Of a stretch of 64,000 nt of DNA, positions 44,230-54,578 are shown piece after piece; the stretch's first letter is position 1; the number at the start of each line of letters is the position of its first letter. Where the stretch lies: the NCBI GenBank assembly GCA_963555705.1, contig OY743176.1, positions 44,221,026-44,285,025 of the forward strand, read 5' to 3'. Source of the stretch: Ligustrum vulgare. Lineage: Eukaryota > Streptophyta > Magnoliopsida > Lamiales > Oleaceae. The position numbers were made by a program, and so were the translations under genes. The notes below the pieces were generated by a model. The model was not told the origin of the DNA. It saw nothing but the letters and a program-made list of their open reading frames with translations, and did no database searches.

Positions 44230-44955
44230 GTCTGCCTCATTAAAACCTTGCTAAGAAAACCCAGTGGGATAAAACTTGAGCGAAGGAAAAAGAGTACAGC
44301 TGCTCCCCCTGATGTTGGCCATCATTAATCATTGAGTCTAATATCCAAAATGACATCAATGATAAGTAGTACAAATCATGTACTGAAATCTGAAGTACTT
44401 CACTGCTTCAGTGCTTTAGTGCTTTAGTGCTGCCTCGTTAAAACCTTGTCAGTAAAACCCAATGGGACAAAATCTGAACGAAGGAAAAAGAGTACAACCG
44501 CTGCCTCGTTAAAACCTTGTCAGGAAAACCCTGTGGGACAAAACCTGGACGAAGGAAAAAGAGTACAGCATGACAGCATGATTCTCCCCCTGAAATGTGC
44601 AATCAAGTATTCATGAACCTTTTGAATAATGATATCATCTTTCTTCTGGAATATATATGAAAATCTTCTTGTGTATAGCCGATATCATAACATTCTTCAT
44701 AAGATGTGTATGATTTTCTTCATTTGTTGATATCATTCCAGTATAACAATGTGTTGCTGAATTATAGCTTGTTGATAGCTATGATGATGCCTCAAAAACC
44801 TTGCTAGGAAAACCTTGTGGGACAAAACCTCAGCGAAGGGAAAAAGAGTACATTATTCTCATTAATTTTCATCAATACGCTTCAGCTGTTGCCTCATTAA
44901 AAACCTTGCTAGGAAAACCCTGTAGGACAAAACCTCAGCTAAGGGAAAAAGAGTG
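44230..44955. repeat. Five-copy dispersed motif of about 60 bp in element B
   Basis: Copies near 44235, 44432, 44502, 44790 and 44887 share CCTCRTTAAAACCTTG, then AGGAAAACCC, GTGGGAcAAAACCT and GCGAAGGAAAAAGAGTACA. The copies are well conserved while the spacers are not. The motif is next to the 3' LTR and not coding. Confidence 0.88.
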
Positions 44956-45067
44956 CAACGCGTATTTATTCCTTTTCATGGAATATCACAAGTATATTGA
45001 TGCAATCTCGTATCTTTTCATCAAACATATCATTCATGATGAGCTTTACTAATTTATCGATTGCATC

Positions 45068-45548
45068 TTTCACTTCTGGTGAATAATCAAATTTAGAATT
45101 TATTTCTGGTGAATAATCAAACCTAGAATTCACTTCCGGTGAATAATAAAATCTAGAATTCACTTTTGGTGAATAATTAAACATATTCATTTTTATTTTC
45201 ACTTCTGGTAAATAATCAAATCTAGAATTCACTTCTAGTGAATAATAAAATCTAGAATTCACTTCTGGTGAATAATTAAACATATTCATTTTCATATTCA
45301 CTTCTGGTGAATAATCAAATCTAGAATTGATTCACTCTTATCAAAATCTAGAATTCACTTCAGATGAATAATTAAATATTCATTTTCAAATTCACTTCTG
45401 GTGAATATTCATTTTCCAAATTCACTTCTGGTGAATATTCATTTTCAGGATTCACTTCTTGTGAATATTCATTTTCAGGATTCACTTCTGGTAAATATTC
45501 ATTTTCTGGATTCACTTCTGGTGAATATTCATTTTCTGGTGGATAATA
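45068..45548. repeat. Tandem array of TTCACTTCTGGTGAATA units
   Basis: About 17 units of roughly 27-30 bp in two subtypes: those ending AATCTAGAA in the left half and those ending TTCATTTTC in the right half. The long frames that cross it on both strands are products of the repeat and not genes. Confidence 0.9.
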
Positions 45549-45972
45549 TAATTTTGCATATTGAAAATCAATTGCATGCCCAAATATAATAATAGTACAC
45601 TCCAATTTCACTTTCAACATATTATATCATGGAGTCATTTGTATCATTCTATAGTGATACTAATATGGGCATATTGAACCTTTCAATGATTTATACATGT
45701 ATGTTCTTGCACTTTATAAACTGCAATTTCTAATTTGCAGGAGCATAATCAATCATTGAAATAGATATCAATTTCGACATATAATCTACAATCATTTTAC
45801 TTGAAATCCCAACGTACCGCGATCAACTGGTACATCAAAGAATACTCCCAAAGTACCGAGATGAGAAACATACATTTTGATCTCACTCATTGGTATATCA
45901 AAGAGCTCAAGCTAGTGATTTAGACTATAGTCTATCCACCATATGTCATGCCAGTTCAATGAAAAAATTTGC

Positions 45973-46155
45973 GCGCAACGAGTCGTCTTTTACGACTGTG
46001 AAATATTTTTCATTTGTACATATAGTTACTGGCTTTACACATTTAAGTATTTGGACTTCAGGTCGCAACGAGTCGTCTTTTACGACTGTGAAATATTTTT
46101 CATTTGTACATATAATTACTGGCTTTACACATTTAAGCATTTGGACTTCAGGTCG
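45973..46155. repeat. Tandem duplication, 2 x 90 bp
   Basis: The unit beginning CGCAACGAGTCGTCTTTTAC repeats at a 90 bp period with only one or two changes that I can see. Confidence 0.88.
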
Positions 46156-47019
46156 CAATTTGGACTTCTGGTCCTTGAACAATAATCCCTACATTGGGGT
46201 TGTATACTTGGCCAAAGTATTATAATTTCATCAACCTCATTTTCATAAGAGGGTATGTAGTCGACTTATTTATCGATTCCATCTCAATATAACATAGAGA
46301 GATCTCTTTATATGTTCTATCATTAGGTACCTGAGTCTCTCATCATTTAACTATGTCTCTTTTACTCACTACGAGTATTTAGCCTCAAAGGGATCATTTC
46401 AATCATTCAAGAGATATTTATTTTTGGAATCGATAGTTATTATGCTTCAGGCATAATTACGCTTCAGGCGTGTTTTCACCATAATGTTCATAAACATTAT
46501 ATTATATCAATCGACTAAAAATGCCATAACACATGTCATTCTTTTAGAGATATAATCTCAATCATATATCTAAGTGCGCTTTGGTGGATTGTATACATAT
46601 CGCACTTTTACAAATCATAAAGCTTCATAAGCAAATCTTTATTTCATAGTATTGACATGTTGTATGTAAAATATTGCTGCATGAGAAATATTTATATTCA
46701 AGTTGTTCTCATAGCAAATAACCTGAGACTTTTAATCTGCTAAACCATTAGCAATATAATATTCTATTATCTCAACTAATTCGTAAAATAATTAATGACT
46801 TTAAGATATATTCATGCTAGCATTTATCACTTTGCTCGTAATATCATTACTTGAGCAAATAATCAGTCATTCATTTTCTTAGTGAGATAATTAATTTGCT
46901 TTTGAGAACAAGCAGCAATGATAACTTGTTAACCTGAATCTTCTGGTTCTTTAATTAATACCATTTTGAATTCTCAATAAATCTCATTTATTGAATTGGA
47001 ATCTAACCAATCATTATAG

Positions 47020-47225
47020 AACTTCAGGTTCAGCAAGATATTTCACTTGTACATATGTATGAACTTCTGGTTCAATATAGTATACATATTTCACTTATAC
47101 GTATGAACTTCTGGTTCAGCAAGATATTTCACTTGTACATATGTATGAACTTCTGGTTCAATACAGTATTCATTTTATCAGTACGTATTTCTGTATAGTT
47201 GAACTTCTGGTTCAATACAATATTC
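47020..47225. repeat. Short repeat field with ACTTCTGGTTCA
   Basis: Four or more copies of TATGAACTTCTGGTTCA, interspersed with TTTCACTTGTACATATG. Same ACTTCTGGT core as the array at 45068-45548, so repeats of one type occupy much of the element B interior. A related field with TACTTCTTCTGGA lies at 48170-48290. Confidence 0.8.
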
Positions 47226-47437
47226 AAGGAAATATCTCATCATCTCAATCTTGTCGCCAAATCTTCCCTTATATCGAAAAAGGTAATGACGCATTATCTA
47301 ATTGTTCCTACCTTTTCAATAATTTATTCCATTATTTCTTAATGGAATCACTGACACGCGAAGCCATAGCTCTTTCACGCGTTTGAATAATGCATTTAAA
47401 TAGATGATTTGGGAAGAAGGCTAGATCCATAAAAAAA

Positions 47438-47918
47438 ATGGATATCATAATTTCAAATATTCGCAAATATTATTTCAATCTTCCGGTAAATGTTTTGAAA
47501 AGAATTTACCGAGTTCGACTTGAAAGATTGAGGTAAATCTTTTGATATATATTTAAAATATTTTTCTTTTTCCTTTCTTGAGTTTTATAAAGGCTAGAAA
47601 ATAAATCACTAAAAGGTGAGTATGATGATTTTGTCAAAAGTAAATCTTCACTTTCTCAAAAGACGAGCGAAAATAGTGAAGTTTTTTCGGTTTTTAAATA
47701 GCCAAACCTTTTTCATAGTTCATGCATCCCAAAATAACATTTTCTCGTAAGTTTACTTTCAAAAATGTAAGGACCAAAACTTCGACAGATCAAAACTATC
47801 TGTATATTTTGTGGATCAAAAGTAGGAAAATGTTTTGGGTATCTAGAAGCAGCCGTGGATTTAGGAAATTGGAACCAAGCGAAAATGGAGTCCGCTTAAT
47901 ATAAATTTAACTTTGTGA
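47438..47918 (+). pseudogene. Second copy of the captured cassette in element B, both ORFs deleted internally
   Basis: 47438-47536 matches the first 32 codons of the element A Cys-rich ORF (shared IRKYY-x-NLP and RLERLR) and then hits TAA, because about 430 bp is missing. A spacer related to that of element A follows. A LOG-like start at 47765 (second codon TAA) reads QIKTICIFCGSKVGK and YLEAAVDLG; about 520 bp, including PGGxGTxxE, is missing; it resumes at the last codons before a TGA at 47916. Both deletions lie between short repeats in the element A copy (AGG and ATTGG). Flanking similarity runs from about 47390 to 48170. Non-functional, but it proves that the pair travels together. Confidence 0.85.
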
Positions 47919-48919
47919 ACCCTAGAATAAATGGTGGTAGAATACAGAGTATTCTTACTCTTGAAACACACCTCTTTATGTTCCTCAAAATATCAGAGGT
48001 GGTAGGATACGACTAGAGTATGGAGTATTTCTTAGGATACGGCTACTCCCGAAATACATCTCTAATTTTGAGGATCATAAATGTTTCCTCCTTTGTATTT
48101 TGCATGTATGACTCGTTTATACTTCTTCAGGAGCAATAATAATATCATTTCAGTATGTTTAGATGATAATTTTTACTTCTTCTGGAGTAAATATGTACTT
48201 CTTCTGGAATACATAAGTGCTTGTGCAAGAACTTTTCTGGAGTAAAAATGTACTTCTTCTGGAATACATAAGTGCTCGTGCAAGAACTTTTCCAGACATT
48301 TATCATCTAATATTCATCTCATAATACTGATGAGATTATTTTCACATTAGCCATATCCGTGCTATTATGTGATATTATTTTATCATACATCAACATTCTC
48401 TTGTTGAATAATTTTCATCCACCCTTTCAAATACAGATATTGGTAACTTCTGGTACCATTTGATAAAATATTTTTATCAACATTCAATAATAATAATAAT
48501 ATTAACCTCTAATAATAATTAGTTTGGGCTCCACAAGTTATTTCTAATTCACATGCATGTTCCAATTGTGTGATTAACATGATTATTACTCAGTATTATT
48601 AATCATGTCAATCAAATATTATAAAATATGGTTAATATATTAAAAAGTATACTAACCTTTGGTGGACAGCATATTTTCCACTATGAAGATCATGGGCAAC
48701 ACTCAATTTTGATATTTGGTGCTTTCACTATCTTTGTACGTATTTGACTCATTGTTGTCACCACTAATAATTTAGTGGGTATCTTCTTCATAAAATAATT
48801 ATCACTTTGCACATGTAAGCAGCCCATTACAGTGGGTCATTTCATCATCTCCCAATCGCTCCATTACGCATCTAAGGTTGTCTCCATTAAAAATTTCCAC
48901 TTGCTAAAAAAAATGATGG

Positions 48920-49132
48920 CAGTTCATTTGGTATCACTTTCCACCATTTCCACCTATTAACATGATTATCACTTTCCACCATTTTTCAGCACTCAGCACC
49001 AAGGATCACTTTCCAGCTTTTCCACCAATTAATATGATTATCACTTTCCACCTATTAACATGATTATCACTTTCCACCATTTTTCAGCACTCAGCACCAA
49101 GGATCACTTTCCAGCTTTTCCACCTCCACGAG
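48920..49132. repeat. Duplicated segment with CACTTTCCACC
   Basis: TTTTTCAGCACTCAGCACCA followed by AGGATCACTTTCCAGC occurs twice (about 48982 and 49080), with further ATGATTATCACTTTCCACC repeats around them. Non-coding, between the cassette and the methionine gamma-lyase fragment. Confidence 0.85.
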
Positions 49133-49623
49133 ATCCCGCCTATTGCTTTTCTTCTTCCAGCCTGTTGCTTGCTTTTCTTCTTCCAGTAACAGCTGCTCCA
49201 GCTAAGAAGTAACTAACACTTGAGGCATCACCTTCGAAGCTGATAGGTAGAAGCTGCTGTTGAAACAAAGAAGTAGTGGCTGCGGCAATCTGGAAAGCTG
49301 TTGCTGCAGCTGAAACAGGAGGAGAAGCACAGCTGCTGGTGGATTAATATTATTCCTGATTTTATTGCTACTGCTGGAACTAAGCTTCTGCAGCCTGGAA
49401 GAAGAAGAAGGTGTAACTGCCATAGCCGAACTGAAATAACACTGGTTCGAACTGCAGCTGCTGTTAACCGGACTGCTACTGCTGTTTTGCTGCTGAGGTG
49501 AACACTACTAGTTGCTGCTGCTGTTTTGCTGCTAAGGTGAACACTGCTAGTTGCTGCTGCTGCGAATCTGGGAGTTGATAGCAACGGCGGGTTTGGAAGC
49601 TGTGGTGGAGGCGGCGGTAAATA

Positions 49624-49880
49624 AAAAAAATCGCGATCGGGGCCAAGCTCACCAGAGAACATACGGAGCATGGTCTCCGGCTCCATGATGGTGAAGGTGG
49701 TGGATGCCTGATGCCTCAATTGACATGTTAACGCCGCCGTGTTCACCGAATACGTGGCCCGTATTGGATAGCGCCGCCGCTGGATCTCCCATATCATTGG
49801 TTTCATCGCCTTCTTGGCTGCGATGAAATCTTCTCGATCCCATTGATCCTCGGATCCTGATCTTTTCTTGCTAAAGACGT
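49624..49880 (-). pseudogene. MGL-like: Captured 5' coding fragment of methionine gamma-lyase
   Basis: Methionine gamma-lyase is the cytosolic PLP enzyme that degrades methionine to methanethiol, 2-oxobutyrate and ammonia. The minus strand encodes, in order, VFSKKRSGSEDQ...IAAKKAM (frame 1), DPAAALSNTGHVFGEHGGVN with MSIEAS (frame 2), and TFTIMEPETMLRMFSGELGP with DRDFF (frame 1). These match the first 80 or so residues of plant MGL in the right order. Two compensating indels flank the middle block. The similarity ends abruptly and gives way to Pro- and Ser/Ala-rich low-complexity coding. No PLP-binding region is present, so there is no enzyme. It is sense to element B, close behind its primer-binding site. 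Confidence 0.87.
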
Positions 49881-50045
49881 TGAAACCATTGTGATTAATT
49901 CTTGTATCTCCTGTCAAGATCCGAGATCCATCTGGAGAACTGTACGAGAATTTCTTTTGGATGATTCACCAAGATTAATTCATATTTTCTGGGAATCAGA
50001 AGAACGGTCAATATAGATTTTTCTATTTACTCAATTAGTTAGAGA

Positions 50046-50060
50046 CTCGTGCTGATAACG
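50046..50060 (-). other. Element B primer-binding-like site
   Basis: The minus strand reads CGTTATCAGCACGAG directly after the LTR end. The position is right, but the sequence is not the initiator tRNA-Met type; I cannot say which tRNA it matches. Confidence 0.55.
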
Positions 50061-50279
50061 TGTTGTAAAAACATCGAAATCATAACAACGAGAAATAGAT
50101 AGAGAGATCTTGGATGGAGAGAATGAGAGATTAGAGAGAATTTCTCTCCAAGAGATGTGTCTATTACAAAGGAAATGGCTCCTATTTATAGGAGTGGACA
50201 ATGTCACAATTGTAATATTGTAAAGCTTACAGGGATATAATGGTAATGTCATTCACATATTTATATATTATTTATAACA
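50061..50279 (-). repeat. Element B 5' LTR (right copy)
   Basis: 219 bp, no difference from 43982-44200 seen by eye. It includes the same CCTATAAATAGGAG box that would drive the element transcript. Confidence 0.95.
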
Positions 50280-50284
50280 GGTTG

Positions 50285-51251
50285 TTTATTTTGAGCTGGC
50301 ATTATTATAATAGTTAAAGGAAGGGAGAGAGGGACGGAGAGAACAGCATCATTATATTTATGATGACTAAGGATTTGTTTGGTATGCTCTTGTTTTTCTT
50401 TATGCCTCGAGCTTCTATTTAATAAATGAACTTAAAAATTTAATTCAATAGTCATTGAAATATACACAGTGTCGATGCCATTTGTGGAATCTAACGAATT
50501 TTTGCACTTGAGTGATGGATAGGTAACACGATGGATAAATAAGTGATTACCATTGAGATAATTTTTAGGCTTAGTTATTAAGTAGTAGCAATTGATATAG
50601 TTAGATAAACATTCCATAATTAAGCCCATTTTGAATCAAAAATTGAGAAAGGATGTTATTGTAATAATATTTACCCTGACCGGCTTGAGGTATAACCTGT
50701 AATTTACATCATTCGTCAATTTTCAAGAAAAGGACAAGGGCCGTGGGCGGTGGGGGTGCCTTAGGTTGGCGTTCAACCCACAAATAATAATATATAAATA
50801 TGTTATTAATAATATATTATAAATTACTATATAGATTATGATATTAAAAAATATAAGATAAATTATCTATTGCCATTTTTTCTTACTCTAAAATATTCTA
50901 TTCTATTCTATTCATATTATATCCACATTGAATCCCTATACTAATATAAGGGTTATTGCTATATGAATAAATAAACAATTGAATTTCGACTCTCCCTACT
51001 TTCTTTTTATTATTATATATGTTTTTCTTTTTATAGTTTTATATTATCAACACGAATTCGAGTCAATTGAGATGAAAATAAATAAATAAATAACATTAAA
51101 GTTCATCTCCAAAAGAAAAGCTGATAACCGGCTTTGGTAATTCCAGTGATATGATTTTCATTATATGAAATTTAATTACCAAAAAATTTTATATATATTA
51201 TGTCGTTATTCTTGAATAAGAATGACCATATATTTGTCAGAAAAATATCGC
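50285..51251. other. Intergenic sequence, displaced upstream region of the host gene
   Basis: No gene seen. Before element B inserted, this sequence lay immediately upstream of the MAPK-substrate-like gene, so it probably holds its original promoter. Confidence 0.55.
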
Positions 51252-51274
51252 ATTCACTTTAAGAAAAATTGGGA

Positions 51275-51640
51275 ATAGAGAGGACAAATGTCGTCTCTAT
51301 ACCACCAATTGTCGTCTCTATTAAGATTCAGAGACGACAAAGTCGTTCCAATTTGTCCTCTCTATAGGTCCGTCCCTGAATGTCAGTTGAGATGAAAATA
51401 GTCGTCTCTAAATTACAGGGACAACATATAGCGTCTTTGATAAGCTCAACATATAGGGACGATTTAGTCGTCCCTACAGACCTACACATATAAGGACGAC
51501 TCATGTCGTCTCTAAAGATTGCACATACAGACACGACATATTTAGTTTCTATAGATCTATACTTATAGGGACGACAAATGTCGTCTCTGTAAGTTGGGCT
51601 TTAGAAACAACTATGTCGTCTCTACAAGTATGTTTATTGA
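51275..51640. repeat. CACTA left subterminal repeat array
   Basis: About ten copies of (G)TCGTC(T/C)CTA or its complement TAGRGACGAC, in both orientations, often paired as palindromes (GGACGACTCATGTCGTCTC). In En/Spm such subterminal repeats bind the TnpA-type protein. Confidence 0.85.
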
Positions 51641-51823
51641 AAAATTAAAAACATAATAATAATAATAAATTAAAAATTAAAATAGTGTATAATATAAGAC
51701 GTATAAAAAAAAAAATCTCGTGCAAATTTATCAAAATACAACATAAATAACATAATTTAAATGCAAAAGTTTCAAGTTCAATTACATGAAAACGAAAGAT
51801 AATACTAATCATTTCCTAAATCC

Positions 51824-52117
51824 TCATCCTCCCCAAGCATCGTCGTCATCATCATCATTGAACACATCTGAAAGGTTCGGCGGTGGTCGTAAAGGCGGTA
51901 GTTGTAATCCTGGCAACACTGTCTGATAGCCCGTAAGCTGTTGCATACAATCAGTCATATAATCAGTCATTTGATGGTGATAGGAAGCAATACGAGCCTT
52001 CATTTGAGCCTCACGCTCTAAAAACTGACCAACCCCAGATGCATACTGTGATTGTGTACTAGATGATGACGAAGAAGAACCACCCTTCAATTTGTAATTA
52101 ACATTAAATTTTACCAT
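51824..52117 (-). pseudogene. CACTA second-gene 3' fragment (plant transposase tnpA-like)
   Basis: 97 codons: a Ser-rich stretch, LEREAQMKARIASYHHQMTD, a Gln/Leu/Pro-rich segment (GYQTVLPGLQLPPLRPPP) and an acidic DDDDDD end. The composition and position near the CACTA end match the C-terminus of the En/Spm transposase-24/Ptta class protein. The N-terminal part is not visible. Confidence 0.5.
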
Positions 52118-52254
52118 AATTTTATTTATTACTAACTTATAATAATATCATACTAATGTAGAAATTAAGAAAACATCCAAATAATTTTAATTAATACTTA
52201 ATGTTAAAATCGAAAGTCAAGTACATAAAACAATATTTAATGTTAAATATCTAA

Positions 52255-52728
52255 GGCTGCGTTTGATAGTGAGGGTAAAATTTGGGTAGAAAGAAAATGA
52301 ATTTCAGGGATCTGAATTCTAGGGAATTGAAAGTTTAATGTGTTTGATTTGTTTAATTTTCTAGGTAGAAAAAGTGGAGAATTTTTCAACTTTTGTTGTT
52401 TGATTGACATTATTTTCCATGGACAATAAAGTAAAATTTAGCTATTATAATATTTTTTATTTTATTTTTTTATTTTTTAACAAGTTTGTACTTAATAATA
52501 ATAATGTTAATTTTTGAGAAAAAATAAATCAATTAACAACAACAAAAATGATCAAACGTAACAAAAATGGTATAAGATTTTCCATGGAAAATAAAACCTC
52601 TTCCCCCCCTTGGAAAACGAATTCATCAAAAACAAGGAAAATACCGGATTTCGAGGCAAGTGAAAAAATGAATTTCATGGAAAACTTAGACTACCAAACA
52701 GCGCAAAGTTGGAAAATCAAACGCATCC
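52255..52728. mobile_element. Harbinger-type MITE inside the CACTA element
   Basis: 474 bp with imperfect inverted ends GGCTGCGTTTGAT and ATCAAACGCATCC, flanked by TAA at 52252-52254 and 52729-52731. The interior is AT-rich. A 64-codon frame (52548-52742) runs across its end and is not supported. Confidence 0.75.
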
Positions 52729-52731
52729 TAA

Positions 52732-53030
52732 TTCATAATTAACATTAAATTTTACCATATTTTTATTTATTACTATCTTATAATAATATCATACTAATGT
52801 AGAAATTAAGAAAACAGCCAATTAATTTTAATTAATATTTAATGTCAAAATCGAAAGTCAAGTACATAAAACAATATGTAATGTTAAATATCTAATTCAT
52901 AACTAACATTAAATTTTACCATAATTTTATTTATTACTAATTTATAACAATATCGTACTAATATAGCAATTAAGAAAATATCCAAATAATTATTAATTCG
53001 TTAATACACGTAGTAATTATTAATTAATTA
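52732..53030. repeat. Diverged direct repeat flanking the MITE
   Basis: AATCGAAAGTCAAGTACATA and ACATTAAATTTTACCATA blocks occur at about 52090-52250 and again at 52735-52960, with a partial third copy at 53050. Local duplication within the CACTA non-coding region. Confidence 0.75.
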
Positions 53031-53480
53031 AAAGCACTAACAATATACGTTAATATCGAAAGTCAAGTACATACAAAAATATTTAATCAGAGTCACTTTC
53101 GTGATACAAAAGTTCGTCCTCGTCCTCGTCCTCATCGTCGTCTTCATTCTCACCCTCGTCATCGTCTTCTTCATCATCATTGATGAATGATTCTTCTTCG
53201 GAGCTTGAAATTGAGGGGGGGGAGAGGTACTAAGTGGATGATCCACCTAGATTGCTCCTTCAATTCTTCCTCCCAATGTAACATTCTCTATGTTTCCCAG
53301 ATCGACGAAAAGGGAAAAATTTGCTGAATTTTCATCACGCAAAAAATCTATCTCATTCACAATAGTTGGAGGAAGATCCCAAACTCTACGATGATTGACT
53401 TCTTGTACAACTCGCCAGTTGGGACCACGTGCTGGATCATCAATATAGAAAACTTGTCTTGCCTACGACGCTAGTATAAA

Positions 53481-54515
53481 CTAGTCATCTTTGTAAAACT
53501 CCACACTGATGTCAATACTTGTGATATTATTGTCCACAACTTTCCTTTTCCCCTCATAATTAAACCATTTGCACCTGAATAAAACAACTGATAGTCTATT
53601 CCCATATGATAGCTCCAATGTCTCTTGCAACTGGCCATAAAAAACCTGGTCCCCAGTTCCAGGCACTGATACACCACAGTTCTGAGTGGTACGCCTAGTA
53701 TCTCGTTCATGTATTAAAAATCGAACTCCATTCACAATGCATGCTTGGTACGAGTGCACATGATAATTTGAGCGAGAAGCCAAAGACAATAGCTTTGGAG
53801 TAACTTTGGGGGAGCTTGCTCGGTATAGACCATAGATCTATATTATATATAAGACGAGTTAGAATAGTCATCTATTTTGATGAAATAACATATGTAAGTA
53901 AGTTATAAGTGCGAGAGAGTTTACCTTTTTGTGAAACCGAGTAGAAAACTCACGAATGTGCAATCGATCAATATTAGATACTCCACGTAGTTGCAACTCG
54001 GCCTTGTGTTCCCTACTTGAAACAAAAATCTAAGTTAGTAAGTATTTATCTTATTAATATATAGAAGAAGGATAGCATCGCATAGGGGAAATTCTAGTAT
54101 TTATATATAACATATAAATGCTGACTTACTGCATGTAAGTTTCAATCTCGGGGTAGTTGTTGAGGATGTAAAACTCAGCTTGATTCCTAATCTCCGTTCC
54201 AAGTTCCTTTGAACTTTTCTTTCCAATAGGACGACACTGGGATTTGAAAATCGAGAGTGACTGATTTGGAGCACTCACATCCTCATTCCTCTCGGGTCGG
54301 TTGAATCTTGTCTCGACATCTTCAAAATATCGCGAACAAAAAACCAGTGCCTCTTCAACAACGTAACCTTCCGCTATAGATCCCTCAGGCTTCGCTGTAT
54401 TTCTAACATAGTCCTTTAGTTTCTTTAGGTATCTCTCAAAGGGATACATCCACCACATATATACTGGTCTACGGAGTATTGCCTCTTCAGGTAAATGCAT
54501 TACAAGATGAATCAT
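53481..54515 (-). pseudogene. CACTA transposase C-terminal part (DUF4218/DUF4216-like)
   Basis: 54515-54126 encodes MIHLVMHLPEEAILRRPVYM, WWMYPFERYLKKLKDYVRN and PEGSIAEGYVVEEALVFCSR, the DUF4218 signature that follows TNP2 in plant CACTA transposases. 53789-53481 encodes LASRSNYHVHSYQACIVNGV and LFRCKWFNYEGKRKVV, the DUF4216-type region. A gap with splice-site-like or decayed sequence separates them. They belong to the same ancestral protein as the transposase at 54579-56196. Confidence 0.82.
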
Positions 54516-54578
54516 AATGTCAAAAAATGCTGGCGAAAATATTCTTTCAAGCTTATAGAGAATTAGAATGAGCTGCTC

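Larger units (their letters stand above)
43982..50279 (-). mobile_element. Element B: young non-autonomous LTR element with captured gene fragments
   Basis: 6298 bp with 219 bp LTRs at 43982-44200 and 50061-50279 that look identical, flanked by GGTTG. The polypurine tract (minus-strand CAAGGGGGAG) abuts the left LTR and a primer-binding-like CGTTATCAGCACGAG abuts the right LTR, so it points left. There is no gag or pol. The interior holds a methionine gamma-lyase fragment (49880-49624), a shortened copy of the element A cassette (about 47390-48170, plus strand), five copies of a 60 bp motif (44230-44950) and several tandem repeat fields. Identical LTRs imply very recent movement using enzymes from another element. 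Confidence 0.92.

Noticed and set aside
44966..45620. Minus-strand ORFs with repeated YSPEVNSRF and NEYSPEVNP
   Set aside because: Peptide repeats produced by the TTCACTTCTGGTGAATA tandem array; frames exist on both strands and no start or domain supports a protein.
49202..49423. Minus-strand Ser/Leu-rich ORF and the C-terminal half of the 49228-49917 ORF
   Set aside because: Low-complexity GCTGCTG-type repeat coding beyond the methionine gamma-lyase similarity; no evidence for a protein.
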